Assembly: GCF_003047105.1 (NCBI RefSeq)
Contig: NZ_CP028475.1
Location: 3,038,001-3,102,000 of the forward strand
Direction of reading: 5' to 3'
DNA length: 64,000 bases
From: Celeribacter baekdonensis
Lineage (GTDB): Bacteria > Pseudomonadota > Alphaproteobacteria > Rhodobacterales > Rhodobacteraceae
Under the pieces are notes generated by a model that did not search any database, was not told where the DNA came from, and saw only the letters and a program-made list of their open reading frames with translations. Numbering within the stretch: position 1 is the stretch's first letter; every line of letters starts with the position of its first letter. Both the position numbers and the translations under genes were made by a program. Below, one piece after another: positions 26,748 to 36,304 of this stretch.

Positions 26748-27643
26748 GAACCATTCTTTTGCCGTTCCTTAATTTCTCCGAAAGCGCGCAAGGCCGCGTT
26801 GTGCCGCCCTCGGGCTTTACTGCGCGTCTGACGGTTCTCACGGCTGCTGCGATGGCATTTTTGGCGGTGTTTGCGCTGGCTTTGTCTTTGGCGACGGGCC
26901 GATTGGCCGAACGTTGGGGCAATGAGTTGGCGCGTGCGTCCACCGTGCGGATTTCGGCGCCCGAGGATCAGGTCGACGCCCAGATCAAAGCGGCGCTTGA
27001 TGTGCTGAACACCACGCCGGGCGTCGCCTCGGCGCGGGCCTTGAGCCGGGACGAAGAAATGGCCCTGCTTGAGCCCTGGTTCGGTCCGTCTTTGCCGGTT
27101 GATACCTTGCCTTTGCCGGCGCTGATCGAAGTGATTGAAACGACGGAGGGCTATGATGGCGAAGGTCTGAGATTGCGTTTGGCCGGAGAGGCCCCCGGTG
27201 CGGTTCTTGATGATCACAGCCGCTGGCGTCGCCCGTTGATCAAGGCCGCCAGTCGGCTTCGGCTTTTGGGCTATGTGTCTTTGATTTTGATGACTTGCGT
27301 GACTGCGGGGATGATCACTTTGGCCGCCAATGCAGCACTCGCCGCCAATGCTCAAGTGATCCGCACCCTGCGTCTTGTCGGCGCCACGGACAGCTATATC
27401 GCCCGCGCCTTTGAACGCCGCTTTACGTTGCGCGGCTTTACCGGGGCCGTCATCGGTGCGTTTCTCGGCACGGTCGCGGTGGCGCTTTTGCCCTCGGCGC
27501 AGCAAGAAGGCGGATTTCTCACCGGACTTGGCTTTTCCGGGCTACAGTGGTTCTGGCCCTTTGTGATCCCGCCGCTGGCGGCCTTTGTGGCGTTTTTGGC
27601 CACTCGGTTTGCCGCGCTGCAAACGCTACGGAGATTGATGTGA
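26744..27643 (+). CDS. ftsX: Cell division protein FtsX
   Basis: 299 aa. Cytoplasmic N-terminus, one helix near residue 40, an extracytoplasmic domain (about 65-165) and three C-terminal helices, the FtsX topology. The start overlaps the ftsE stop (ATGA) and the stop overlaps the next start (TGATG), so ftsE-ftsX-plsC is a tightly coupled operon. Confidence 0.92.
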   Translation: MRTILLPFLNFSESAQGRVVPPSGFTARLTVLTAAAMAFLAVFALALSLATGRLAERWGNELARASTVRISAPEDQVDAQIKAALDVLNTTPGVASARALSRDEEMALLEPWFGPSLPVDTLPLPALIEVIETTEGYDGEGLRLRLAGEAPGAVLDDHSRWRRPLIKAASRLRLLGYVSLILMTCVTAGMITLAANAALAANAQVIRTLRLVGATDSYIARAFERRFTLRGFTGAVIGAFLGTVAVALLPSAQQEGGFLTGLGFSGLQWFWPFVIPPLAAFVAFLATRFAALQTLRRLM

Positions 27644-28386
27644 TGCTCTATCCGATCCAATGGATCCTCTCTTTGATCTTCGTGGTTCAGATGTATCTGG
27701 CGATGATTGTTCTGGCGATTGTCTTTACGCCCTTCGCGATGATCAACCGGGTTTATGCCTATGCTGCATGCCGGACCTATTGCCGTTGGGTGCGGTTTTC
27801 GGCGCGTTGGCTTGTTGGGCTACGCTCTGAAATTCGTGGTGATATCCCAACAGATGAGGTTTTGATCGCCTCCAAACACCAAAGTTTTTTCGACATTATC
27901 ATGATCGTTTCGGTTGTCCCGCGGCCCAAATTCATCATGAAAAAGCAACTGAGCTTGGCCCCGATTGTTGGTTACTACGCCAAGCGGATCGGCTGTGTTG
28001 CGGTGGATCGCGGTAAGCGCGGCCAAGCGATCAAAAAGATGGTTGCGGATGTCAAATCCGGTTCCTCCTTGCCGGGGCAATTGATCATTTTCCCGCAGGG
28101 CACGCGTGTGGCTGCGGGGGTGCATATGCCCTATAAAGTGGGCACCGGTGTTTTATATGAACAAACCGGCCAAGACATCGTGCCCGCCGCAACCAATGTG
28201 GGGGTCTTCTGGCCGCGCCATGGGATCTATCGCGCACGCGGTTTGGCCGTGGTTGAGTTCCTGCCTCGGATCACATCGGGAAAGTCGATCAAAGAGGTGA
28301 TGACAGAGCTGGAAGAGGTGGTTGAAATCGCCTCGGATCATTTGATGGGGGAGGCCGGGTTTTCCGCGCCGTCGAGCAAAACGTAA
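27643..28386 (+). CDS. plsC: 1-acyl-sn-glycerol-3-phosphate acyltransferase
   Basis: 247 aa. An N-terminal membrane helix is followed by the HX4D catalytic motif (KHQSFFD) and a phosphate-binding motif, FPQGTR, in place of the usual FPEGTR. It converts lysophosphatidate to phosphatidate for membrane lipid synthesis. The one-base overlap with ftsX ties lipid synthesis to the division operon. Confidence 0.92.
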   Translation: MLYPIQWILSLIFVVQMYLAMIVLAIVFTPFAMINRVYAYAACRTYCRWVRFSARWLVGLRSEIRGDIPTDEVLIASKHQSFFDIIMIVSVVPRPKFIMKKQLSLAPIVGYYAKRIGCVAVDRGKRGQAIKKMVADVKSGSSLPGQLIIFPQGTRVAAGVHMPYKVGTGVLYEQTGQDIVPAATNVGVFWPRHGIYRARGLAVVEFLPRITSGKSIKEVMTELEEVVEIASDHLMGEAGFSAPSSKT

Positions 28387-28444
28387 GCTGTCATCATTTT
28401 GTGATCCTTTCGGGCTAGGCCGCCTGTAAAAAGGAAGAAGCAAG

Positions 28445-29050
28445 ATGACGCCGATCAAAACGATCCAAGACCTTGAGGCGCGGTATGGCATGCCCGGACC
28501 GGCCGCCACGCAAAAGGTGGCGCGCCGCATGACGCCGGAGTTTCGCACTTGGCTCACCCGGTCGCGGTTTTGCATTCTCTCAACGGTGGGACCCGAGGGC
28601 ACCGACGCCTCGCCGCGCGGTGACGATGGCGCTGTGGTGCGCGAATTGGATGCCGGGACGCTGGCCTTGCCGGATTGGCGCGGCAACAATCGGATCGACA
28701 GCCTGCGCAATATCGTCCGTGATCCGCGGATCTCTTTGATGTTGTTTGTGCCGGGGTCCAATAATGTGGTGCGGATCAATGGCCGGGCTTTTGTCACGGG
28801 CGACGATGATCTGTGTCGCTCTTTTGAAAAAGGCGGACGTCATCCCCGGACCGTCATCGTGATCGAGATTTCTGAGATTTATACGCAATGCGCGCGTGCT
28901 TTGATCCGCTCCGGGCTTTGGGCTGCGGGGGACGAAAGTGCAGGCCTGCCGAGTGTGGGCGATATTTTGGCGGCGCTGACTGAGGGCCGTGTCGGCGGCA
29001 AAGCCTATGATGAAGAATGGCCGGAACGTGCCGCCAACAGCATGTGGTGA
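28445..29050 (+). CDS. FMN-dependent PPOX-type flavoprotein (MSMEG_1061-like)
   Basis: 201 aa of the pyridoxamine-phosphate-oxidase-like split-barrel fold. Conserved patches: STVGPEGTDASPRGD, LALPDWRGNNRIDSLRNI and INGRAFVT. Members bind FMN or F420-like cofactors; the reaction here is unknown. It is followed at once by a bidirectional terminator shared with convergent accA. Confidence 0.85.
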   Translation: MTPIKTIQDLEARYGMPGPAATQKVARRMTPEFRTWLTRSRFCILSTVGPEGTDASPRGDDGAVVRELDAGTLALPDWRGNNRIDSLRNIVRDPRISLMLFVPGSNNVVRINGRAFVTGDDDLCRSFEKGGRHPRTVIVIEISEIYTQCARALIRSGLWAAGDESAGLPSVGDILAALTEGRVGGKAYDEEWPERAANSMW

Positions 29051-29053
29051 AAA

Positions 29054-29079
29054 AAAACGCCGCGTGAGGGCGGCGTTTT
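29054..29079. terminator. Bidirectional terminator, PPOX gene / accA
   Basis: AAAACGCCGC and its complement flank a short loop, with A and T runs on the two sides. It serves both convergent genes. Confidence 0.9.
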
Positions 29080-29097
29080 CTGTGACATATGACTGAA

Positions 29098-30060
29098 TTA
29101 GGCGGCGAGCCCTTTTGAGCCGACATCCAAGAATTTCTTGCGACGCTCTTTCAGGATCGCATCGGGTTTCTTCTTTTTCAGCGGCGCAAGCAGGGCTTCA
29201 ATCGCTTTGCCAACGGCGGCGATGGTTGCTTGTGGGTCGCGTTGCGCGCCGCCCAAAGGTTCGGGAATGATCTGATCAATCACACCGAGTTTCTGCAAAT
29301 CCTGCGCGGTCAGGCGCAGGGCCTCTGCCGCCTCGCGCATTTTTTCCGCGTCTTTCCAAAGGATCGAGGCACAGCCTTCCGGGGTGATCACCGAATAGAC
29401 CGAATGTTCCAACATCGCGACCTTATTGGCCGATGCAAACGCCACAGCGCCACCAGAGCCACCTTCGCCAATGATCACAGAAATCAGCGGCACTTTGAGT
29501 TGTAGGCATTTTTCAGTGGAGCGGGCAATGGCTTCGGATTGGCCGCGTTCTTCGGCACCTTTACCGGGGTAGGCACCGGGGGTGTCCACCAAGGTGATGA
29601 CCGGCAGGCCAAACCGATCCGCAAGTTCCATCAAACGGATGGCTTTGCGATAGCCTTCGGGACGCGCCATGCCGAAATTACGTTCGATTCGCGACTTGGT
29701 GTCATGGCCCTTTTCCTGACCGATCACCACAACGGGTTGGTCATTAAACCGGGCCAGACCACCCATCACCGCATGGTCATCGGCAAAGTTACGGTCGCCC
29801 GCCAAGGGCGTGTATTCGGTAAAAAGCGCGTCAATATAATCGCGGCAATGCGGACGATCCGGGTGACGCGCAACCTGACATTTGCGCCAAGGGGTCAAGC
29901 CTTTGTAGAGGTCTTTGAGCATATCGGCGGCTTTTTTATCGAGCCCTGCCGCCTCTTTTTCCACATCCATCTCCGCATTGGCCCGCGCCAGGGCGCGCAG
30001 TTCTTCGGCTTTGCCTTCGATTTCCGCAAGGGGTTTTTCGAATTCGAGATAATGGGTCAT
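29098..30060 (-). CDS. accA: Acetyl-CoA carboxylase carboxyltransferase subunit alpha
   Basis: 320 aa. With AccD it transfers carboxyl from carboxybiotin to acetyl-CoA, the first step of fatty acid synthesis. The N-terminus [21 protein letters not shown] and the crotonase-fold core ([31 protein letters not shown]) are typical. The start at 30060 gives the family N-terminus; upstream codons are unsupported. Confidence 0.97.
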   Translation of the reverse strand: MTHYLEFEKPLAEIEGKAEELRALARANAEMDVEKEAAGLDKKAADMLKDLYKGLTPWRKCQVARHPDRPHCRDYIDALFTEYTPLAGDRNFADDHAVMGGLARFNDQPVVVIGQEKGHDTKSRIERNFGMARPEGYRKAIRLMELADRFGLPVITLVDTPGAYPGKGAEERGQSEAIARSTEKCLQLKVPLISVIIGEGGSGGAVAFASANKVAMLEHSVYSVITPEGCASILWKDAEKMREAAEALRLTAQDLQKLGVIDQIIPEPLGGAQRDPQATIAAVGKAIEALLAPLKKKKPDAILKERRKKFLDVGSKGLAA

Positions 30061-30173
30061 GCTGTACTCCGACACTGGTCTTGTCTGTATATGGCGATTT
30101 TCGCGCGCCGGTGCAACTCGGCAAGATTTGCAAAGTGGATCTATGCGAGGACAAGGGGCGAAAGGGAGAAAGA

Positions 30174-31019
30174 ATGGCACAAGATTACGATCATCGCCTG
30201 TTGCGTGTGCTCACGTATATCGAGGCCAATTTGGACGGTGATTTGTCGCTGGACCAATTGGCGGGGGTGGCCGCACTCAGCCGATTCCATTTTCATCGGG
30301 TGTTTCGCGCGATGACCGGGGAAACCGTGGCACAGGCGGTGCGGCGCGTGCGGTTGCGCGCGGCTGCGGCTGAATTGTTGCGCGGGGATGAGCCGATCGA
30401 GGCGATCGCCGCACGGCACGGCTACCACAATCTGTCCAGTTTTTCACGCGCCTTTCGCGATCAAAATGCAATGAGCCCCGGTGCGTTTCGGGAGCGCGGC
30501 TTTGTCACGCCTCAGCCGTTGTCCGAGACGCTGCCGCGGCAAAAGGAGTTTGCCATGTACGACATCGACATCCGTGATATGCCCGCCCATCGTCTCGCTG
30601 CGATTGCGCATCTGGGTGATTATATGAAAGTGAACCAAGCCTTTGGCAAAGCCGGTGCTGTGCTCGGCGCACGCGGGATGATGCAACAGGCGGGACCGAT
30701 GATTGGCGTCTATCTGGACGATCCCTCCTCGGTGCCTTTGGATGCGCTGCGCTCCTATGCGGGGATGAGTGTCCCAGAGGGGGCTTTGATCGAAGATCCG
30801 TTAGAAGAGATCGCTTTGGTCGGCGGCAAACACGCGGTTTTGCGCTATGTTGGGCCCTATGAGGGCTTGTCTAATGCCTATGCCACGCTGTTTGGATCGT
30901 GGTTGCCGCAAAGCGGTGAAGTGCCCCGCGATGCGCCGCCCTATGAGCAGTATGAAAACACGCCGATGGACACAGCGCCCGAAGATTTGGTCACGTTGAT
31001 CTGCGTGCCTTTGCAGTAA
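30174..31019 (+). CDS. AraC-family regulator with GyrI-like effector domain
   Basis: 281 aa. The N-terminal double helix-turn-helix ([44 protein letters not shown]) is fused to a C-terminal GyrI-like ligand domain ([22 protein letters not shown]...), the arrangement of Rob/BmrR-type drug or small-molecule sensors. The start at 30174 follows AGGGAGA. It is divergent from accA; its targets are unknown. Confidence 0.9.
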   Translation: MAQDYDHRLLRVLTYIEANLDGDLSLDQLAGVAALSRFHFHRVFRAMTGETVAQAVRRVRLRAAAAELLRGDEPIEAIAARHGYHNLSSFSRAFRDQNAMSPGAFRERGFVTPQPLSETLPRQKEFAMYDIDIRDMPAHRLAAIAHLGDYMKVNQAFGKAGAVLGARGMMQQAGPMIGVYLDDPSSVPLDALRSYAGMSVPEGALIEDPLEEIALVGGKHAVLRYVGPYEGLSNAYATLFGSWLPQSGEVPRDAPPYEQYENTPMDTAPEDLVTLICVPLQ

Positions 31020-31051
31020 AAAATACGCCCTGAGGATTGCTCCTCAGGGCG
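31018..31051 (-). terminator. Terminator of mcl1
   Basis: On the minus strand CGCCCTGAGG and its complement enclose a 6-base loop and are followed by a T-rich run with six T at its end. It lies 46 bases after the mcl1 stop and abuts the stop of the convergent AraC gene. Confidence 0.88.
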
Positions 31052-31097
31052 CGGGTCACCTCAACAGTCAGGGCCTCCCCGCCCCACCCGGAGGAGA

Positions 31098-32057
31098 TCA
31101 GCTTTTGGCGATCAATTCGGACTGGGCCACGATGACCTCAGCCTGTTTGATCGACGCGATGTCAACAAGGCGGCCTTTGTACACGGTCGCGCCTTCGCCA
31201 TTGGCTTTGGCGATTTCCATGGCGGCCAAAATTTCGCGGGCCTCTGCCACGGCTTCGTCCGAGGGGGTGAACACCTCATTGGCCAAGGCGATTTGTTTCG
31301 GGTGGATCGCCCATTTGCCGACCATACCCAATGTCGCGGACCGGCGCGCTTGGGCGCGGTAGCCTTCGTCATCGGAGAAATCTCCAAATGGACCATCAAC
31401 CGGCAACACGCCATGGGTGCGGCAGGCGGCGACGATGGCGGTTTGGGCCCAATGCCACGGGTCGGAATAGTGGCGGGTGTCGCCGTGCAGCATGTAATAG
31501 TTTTCCTGCGTGCCGCCGATGCCGGTGGTTTGCATGCCCATCGAGGCGGCAAAATCCGCAGCGCCAAGGCTCATCGCCACCATGCGTGGGGAGCTTGCGG
31601 CAATCGCTTCGACATGGGCAAGACCTGCGGCCGATTCGATGATCACTTCGAAAGTGATCCGCTTGGTGCGGCCCTTGGCGCGCTCAATCGCGGTGACCAA
31701 TGCGTCAACGGCATAAATGTCTTCGGCGCAGCCGACTTTCGGGATCATGATTTGATCCAGACGTTCACCGGCCTGTTCCAAAAGATCGACCACATCGCGA
31801 TACCAATAAGGGGTGTCGAGCGAGTTGATCCGCACAGCCAGCGTTTTCTTGCCCCAATCAATCGTGTTGATGGCTTCAATGATGTTGGCACGGGCGACGT
31901 CTTTGTCGGAAGGTGCGACAGAATCCTCAAGGTCGAGGTTGATCACATCCGCGTCCGATGCCGCCATTTTGGGGAACAGTTTGGTGTTTGAGCCTGGGCC
32001 AAAAAGTTGGCACCGGTTTGGCCGTTCCACGGGGGTGGGCTGAAGGCGGAAGGACAT
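31098..32057 (-). CDS. mcl1: L-malyl-CoA/beta-methylmalyl-CoA lyase
   Basis: 319 aa of the HpcH/HpaI-CitE fold. It cleaves beta-methylmalyl-CoA to glyoxylate and propionyl-CoA and malyl-CoA to glyoxylate and acetyl-CoA in the ethylmalonyl-CoA pathway, which replaces the glyoxylate bypass in many Rhodobacteraceae. LFGPGSNTKLFPKMAASDADVINLDLEDSV (substrate/Mg site) and the C-terminal WAIHPKQ are typical. The start at 32057 gives the standard MSFRLQPTPVERPNRCQLF N-terminus. phaA and phaB nearby feed the same pathway. Confidence 0.95.
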   Translation of the reverse strand: MSFRLQPTPVERPNRCQLFGPGSNTKLFPKMAASDADVINLDLEDSVAPSDKDVARANIIEAINTIDWGKKTLAVRINSLDTPYWYRDVVDLLEQAGERLDQIMIPKVGCAEDIYAVDALVTAIERAKGRTKRITFEVIIESAAGLAHVEAIAASSPRMVAMSLGAADFAASMGMQTTGIGGTQENYYMLHGDTRHYSDPWHWAQTAIVAACRTHGVLPVDGPFGDFSDDEGYRAQARRSATLGMVGKWAIHPKQIALANEVFTPSDEAVAEAREILAAMEIAKANGEGATVYKGRLVDIASIKQAEVIVAQSELIAKS

Positions 32058-32335
32058 GTCGGTTCCTTTCGGTAACGATGTTTCTAAATTGATGTTCGCA
32101 TTGATATAATCTTGCGCAAATATCCGCAAGGGTCATTTTGCTCCTGCGGCAAATCCCGAATACCTCCGTAAACCAAGTTTATTTTTTGCCTATTTTGTGA
32201 ACAGAAGAGAGTTCCTCCCAAAAATATTAAAAAAATGATACATTTATCCCAAAAGGACAGTGTTGCTGCCCAATTTTCGAAGCACATTGCAGCGATTCAC
32301 ACGCACATTCATTCAAACGCAACTGGAGAGCTGCC
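32058..32335. other. Divergent control region, mcl1 / dgcN
   Basis: 278 AT-rich bases without a gene. TTGCGCAA, a perfect 8-base palindrome, is at 32112-32119, about 55 bases upstream of mcl1. It resembles in sequence and position the TTGC elements before phaA and phaB. Confidence 0.4.
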
Positions 32336-33337
32336 ATGATTGAAACGCCATACCTTCTTTTCCTCGGAGACGCCCCCGACCAACTGGCCGCGAAAGTGGC
32401 GCAGGGGATCAAGGACTGGCGTCCTGAATTTGCCGTCGGCCAATTCCGCATGGATGGTTGTAAAGCCGATATGAAATTGCCCGACATGGACCTCAATGAG
32501 GCCAAAGCGGCGGACGCAAAGACGCTGGTGATCGGTGTGGCCAACCGGGGTGGCGTGATCAGCCCGGCTTGGAAAAAAGTTCTGATCCAAGCGCTGGAAG
32601 AGGGGTTCGATCTGGCATCGGGCCTTCATAACCTGCTGCGCGACGAGGAAGATCTCGCTGCCGTGGCCAAAGCCTGCGGTCGCACGTTGCATGACGTGCG
32701 TGTCCCTTCGGTGAAATACCCCATTGCCAATGGCGTAAAGCGGTCCGGCAAACGCTGTTTGGCTGTTGGCACCGATTGTTCGGTGGGGAAAATGTACACC
32801 GCGCTGGCGATGGACGCGGAAATGCGCGCACAGGGGCTGAAATCCACCTTCCGCGCCACGGGTCAGACCGGCATTCTGATCACCGGCGACGGCGTGCCTT
32901 TGGATGCGGTCGTGGCCGATTTTATGGCGGGCTCGATCGAATATCTGACGCCCGACAATGACGACGACCATTGGGATTTGATCGAGGGGCAGGGCAGCTT
33001 GTTCCACGTGTCTTATTCTGGCGTGACCATGGCCTTGGTCCATGGCGGTCAACCGGACGCGCTGATCCTGTGCCACGAACCGACCCGTGACCATATGCGC
33101 GGCTTGCCGGGCTATGCTTTGCCGACGCTTGAAGTACTGCGCGATGTGGCGTTGACCTTGGCCAAAGTGGCAAACCCCGCTTGCGTCGTGGTTGGTATCT
33201 CCGTGAACACCCAACACATGTCCGAAGAGGAGGCCGTCGCCTATCTTGGTCGGGTTGAAGCCGAAATGGGCCTGCCTGCTGTCGATCCGTTCCGCCATGG
33301 CGCGGCGCGTCTGGTTGAAGCCTTGGCGAACGTTTAA
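32336..33337 (+). CDS. dgcN: DgcN, D-glutamate N-acetyltransferase (DUF1611 family)
   Basis: 333 aa with a Rossmann-like N-terminal domain and a P-loop-like GTDCSVGKMYTALAM near residue 145, the DUF1611 architecture. Proteins of this family placed next to DgcA acetylate D-glutamate with acetyl-CoA as the first step of a D-glutamate breakdown route described in marine proteobacteria. The neighbours here (DgcA-like epimerase, D-amino-acid transaminase) fit that role. The function rests on family and synteny, not on a diagnostic residue. Confidence 0.85.
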   Translation: MIETPYLLFLGDAPDQLAAKVAQGIKDWRPEFAVGQFRMDGCKADMKLPDMDLNEAKAADAKTLVIGVANRGGVISPAWKKVLIQALEEGFDLASGLHNLLRDEEDLAAVAKACGRTLHDVRVPSVKYPIANGVKRSGKRCLAVGTDCSVGKMYTALAMDAEMRAQGLKSTFRATGQTGILITGDGVPLDAVVADFMAGSIEYLTPDNDDDHWDLIEGQGSLFHVSYSGVTMALVHGGQPDALILCHEPTRDHMRGLPGYALPTLEVLRDVALTLAKVANPACVVVGISVNTQHMSEEEAVAYLGRVEAEMGLPAVDPFRHGAARLVEALANV

Positions 33338-33387
33338 GGTGAAACGAGGGCGTCTTTGGGCGCCCTCATATTTTTAGGGAAGAGATC

Positions 33388-34356
33388 ATGACCAAGCTCA
33401 CCGTCACCTCCGAGAGTTTTCGTTTGGCCGAGGTCTTTACCATCTCGCGCGGGTCGCGCACCGAGGCCAAAGTCCTGACCGTGCGCGCCACGGATGGCGA
33501 TCTGATGGGCTGGGGCGAATGCGTGCCCTATGCGCGCTATGGTGAAAGCCTTGAGAGCGTCGCGGACGAGATCATGGCGCTGCCCGAGGACATCACGCGC
33601 GCGAGCCTGCAAGAGGCGCTTCACCCCGGTGCTGCGCGCAATGCGGTGGATTGTGCGCTTTGGGATTTGGAGGCAAAGCGGGCCGGAAAACGCGTCTGGC
33701 AGATGTTGGATCTGCCTGCACCGATCCCGATGATCACGGCCTACACGCTCTCGCTTGGCACGCCCGAAAGCATGCAGGCCGCCGCCGCCAAACATGCGCA
33801 CCGACCGTTGTTGAAAATCAAACTCGGCACGCCCGATGACATGGCCCGCCTTGAGGCGGTGCGTCGCGGTGCGCCAAAATCGAAAATTATTGTGGACGCG
33901 AACGAGGGATGGTCCGCCGAGGTCTATTCAGACCTTGCGCCGCATTTGGTGCGGCTTGGCGTGCAGCTTGTGGAGCAACCCTTGCCTGCGGGGCAGGATG
34001 ATATGTTGGCGGAGATTGAGAGACCCCTTCCGGTCTGCGCCGACGAGTCCTGTCATGATCGGGCGAGTCTCCCGGATTTGAAGGGCAAATACGATGTCAT
34101 CAACATCAAGCTCGACAAAACCGGGGGGCTCACCGAGGCCTTGGAATTGCGCAATGCCGCAAGGGCCGAAGGTTACGGCATCATGGTCGGCTGTATGGTC
34201 GGGACCTCTTTGGCGATGGCCCCAGCGGTGCTTGTCGCCCAAGGTGCGCGCGTTGTGGACCTTGACGGACCTTTGCTTTTGGCCGAAGACCGTGACGAAC
34301 CATTAAAATTCGACGCGCAGGGCGTTCACCCGCCTGTGCGCGCGCTTTGGGGCTAA
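33388..34356 (+). CDS. dgcA: DgcA, N-acetyl-D-glutamate racemase (enolase superfamily)
   Basis: 322 aa. Enolase-superfamily residues in order: acid/base Lys in LLKIKLG, metal ligands Asp in IVDANEGW, Glu in VEQPLP and Asp in CADESC, and the second Lys in INIKLDK. This is the dipeptide-epimerase subgroup. With dgcN upstream it is best read as the racemase that turns N-acetyl-D-Glu into the L form. Dipeptide epimerase (L-Ala-D/L-Glu) is the main alternative, also a link to D-glutamate from peptidoglycan. Confidence 0.85.
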   Translation: MTKLTVTSESFRLAEVFTISRGSRTEAKVLTVRATDGDLMGWGECVPYARYGESLESVADEIMALPEDITRASLQEALHPGAARNAVDCALWDLEAKRAGKRVWQMLDLPAPIPMITAYTLSLGTPESMQAAAAKHAHRPLLKIKLGTPDDMARLEAVRRGAPKSKIIVDANEGWSAEVYSDLAPHLVRLGVQLVEQPLPAGQDDMLAEIERPLPVCADESCHDRASLPDLKGKYDVINIKLDKTGGLTEALELRNAARAEGYGIMVGCMVGTSLAMAPAVLVAQGARVVDLDGPLLLAEDRDEPLKFDAQGVHPPVRALWG

Positions 34357-34381
34357 CTCAGCCCCGTCATTTAAGGAGATC

Positions 34382-35245
34382 ATGATGACGCGCACCGTCT
34401 ATGTGAACGGCGAATACCTGCCGGAAACCGAGGCCAAAGTATCCATTTTCGACCGTGGCTTCCTGATGGCGGATGCGGTGTATGAGGTCACATCGGTGAT
34501 CGGTGGCAAGTTGATCGACTTTGCAGGCCATACTGCGCGCCTTGAGCGTTCGCTGTCCGAGCTTGAGATGGTGTCCCCGGTCACCATGGACGAACTTTTG
34601 GCGATCCACCGTGAATTGATCGCGAAAAACGACATTGACGAAGGCGGTGTCTATCTTCAGATCACTCGTGGTGCGGGCTCTGATCGTGATTTCGTCTGGC
34701 CGGACCCCGAAGAGGTGCCGGGTGGTATCGTGCTTTTCACCTTTGCCAAGCCGCTTTTGAATTCCAAAACCATGGACGAAGGCATCAAGGTGATTTCCGT
34801 CGAAGACCTGCGTTGGGGCCGTCGCGACATCAAAACCACCCAGTTGCTCTACCCATCTCTGGCCAAAATGAAGGCGAAAAAGGCGGGCTGTTCGGATGCG
34901 TGGCTGGTCGAAGATGGCTTTGTGACCGAGGGCTACGCCAACAACGCCTATATCGTCAAAGACGGCACGATCATCACCCGCCAACTGTCCAACGACATTC
35001 TGCATGGCATCACCCGCGCCGCGATCCTGCGCTTTGCCAAAGAGGCACAGATCAAGATCGAAGAGCGCCCCTTTACCATTGCCGAGGCGCAAGAGGCGGA
35101 TGAGGCATTCGTGACCTCCGCGACTGGATTTTCTCAGCCGGTGATCGAAATTGACGGCGCGATGATTGCCGATGGTACGCCGGGGCCGATCGCCAAACGC
35201 CTGCGTGAGATTTATGTCGAAGAGATGCTGAAAACCGCGATTTGA
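34382..35245 (+). CDS. D-amino-acid transaminase (fold IV PLP)
   Basis: 287 aa class IV aminotransferase. N-terminus TVYVNGEYLPETEAKVSIFDRGFLMADAVYE; the PLP Lys is in RDIKTTQLL; late TSATGFSQPVIEIDG. This pattern is that of D-alanine/D-amino-acid transaminases (Dat), which interconvert D-Ala, D-Asp and D-Glu with keto acids. As third gene of the dgcN-dgcA operon it would funnel amino groups of other D-amino acids into D-glutamate. A strong terminator follows. Confidence 0.88.
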   Translation: MMTRTVYVNGEYLPETEAKVSIFDRGFLMADAVYEVTSVIGGKLIDFAGHTARLERSLSELEMVSPVTMDELLAIHRELIAKNDIDEGGVYLQITRGAGSDRDFVWPDPEEVPGGIVLFTFAKPLLNSKTMDEGIKVISVEDLRWGRRDIKTTQLLYPSLAKMKAKKAGCSDAWLVEDGFVTEGYANNAYIVKDGTIITRQLSNDILHGITRAAILRFAKEAQIKIEERPFTIAEAQEADEAFVTSATGFSQPVIEIDGAMIADGTPGPIAKRLREIYVEEMLKTAI

Positions 35246-35265
35246 TCCAGTTGACCAGATTGAAG

Positions 35266-35292
35266 AAAGCCCGCCAATTTGGCGGGCTTTTT
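35266..35292 (+). terminator. Terminator of the dgcN-dgcA-dat operon
   Basis: AAAGCCCGCC and GGCGGGCTTT pair around a short AATTT-type loop, followed by T residues. Confidence 0.93.
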
Positions 35293-35319
35293 GATGTGTG
35301 ATCAGCGGTTTTGTCGAGT

Positions 35320-36261
35320 TTACGCGCTGGTGATATAGTAGATGTCAGATGAGGCCAGATCCGCGATGGTGACGCCTTGGATGATCGACACGGGCTCTCC
35401 ATTGATGAGCAGTGTCACCCCGTCGCTGGTCTCCACCGCATCGGCGGTCACTTCCGCATCGGTGAGATCCTGAACATAGATGTTCAACGTATCTTCGCTG
35501 GCGTTGAAATCGGTGACCACAATCGGATCATCTCCGCTGACATAGCTTTGTTCGATGGTGTCCGCCCCTGTGCCGCCCGTGACTCTATCGCCATCATCGG
35601 TAAAAATCAGGTCATTGCCCGCGCCACCCAAAAGCACATCAGGGGTGTCGTCATCGCCGTCCACACCATTGATGATGTCGTTGCCGTCATCGCCCGCCAA
35701 GGTGTTGGAGCCGAGGCGATCAAGGATAATGTCATCGCCGTCGCCGCCACTGATGTAATCATCGCCAGTCTCAAGGTATTGCGAGCCAAGCATGTTTGGA
35801 TCGCCCGACGAAATCCCTGAATAATCGTTGCCCTCGCCCAAGAACAAATAGTCGTTGCCATAGCCACCCTCGACCGTGTCATCGCCCTTGCCGCCATAGA
35901 TCACGTCATCGCCGCCATTGCCTTCGACATAATCGTCACCCGACCCGGCATGGGCCCAGTCATTGCCTGTGCCAAGTGAGATTGTGTCGTTGCCGCCGTA
36001 GCCCTGAACAAGGTCATCACCGCCATTTGCGACAATCTCTTCGCCGCCCATGGTGCCAAGGATTTCTTCGCCCTCATCCGTGCCTTCATAGGCGTCGTCC
36101 GCCGGGGCCATTTCGACCGTTGTTTCCGGTGTCGGCTGTTCTGGCATATCCTCTAAAGGATCGTCGTCCGTCTCGGTTTCAGTGTCATCAGACGAGTCGC
36201 CGAGATCCAAAGCGTAAATCACGCCGATCAGCATTGGAAAAGCGAGCAGTGCAAGAAGCAT
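35320..36261 (-). CDS. Small RTX-type calcium-binding protein with N-terminal membrane segment
   Basis: 313 aa. A hydrophobic N-terminus (LLALLAFPMLIGVIYALDL) is followed by an acidic Asp/Glu/Thr/Pro linker and, from about residue 70 to 240, many GGxGxDxxx nonapeptides that form a Ca-binding parallel beta-roll. The C-terminal domain (VVTDFNASEDTLNIYV...) resembles the usual RTX C-terminal module. The start at 36261 follows AAGGA. No type I export genes are adjacent. It is one of two such genes in the window. Confidence 0.85.
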   Translation of the reverse strand: MLLALLAFPMLIGVIYALDLGDSSDDTETETDDDPLEDMPEQPTPETTVEMAPADDAYEGTDEGEEILGTMGGEEIVANGGDDLVQGYGGNDTISLGTGNDWAHAGSGDDYVEGNGGDDVIYGGKGDDTVEGGYGNDYLFLGEGNDYSGISSGDPNMLGSQYLETGDDYISGGDGDDIILDRLGSNTLAGDDGNDIINGVDGDDDTPDVLLGGAGNDLIFTDDGDRVTGGTGADTIEQSYVSGDDPIVVTDFNASEDTLNIYVQDLTDAEVTADAVETSDGVTLLINGEPVSIIQGVTIADLASSDIYYITSA

Positions 36262-36304
36262 GTTCAAATCCTTGAGCTTATAAAATTCGATGTTGTGGCA
36301 AATG

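Noticed and set aside
35377..36275. Open frames on the plus strand opposite the RTX gene
   Set aside because: The repeated Gly/Asp codons create repetitive open frames on the other strand; they show only repeat-derived composition.
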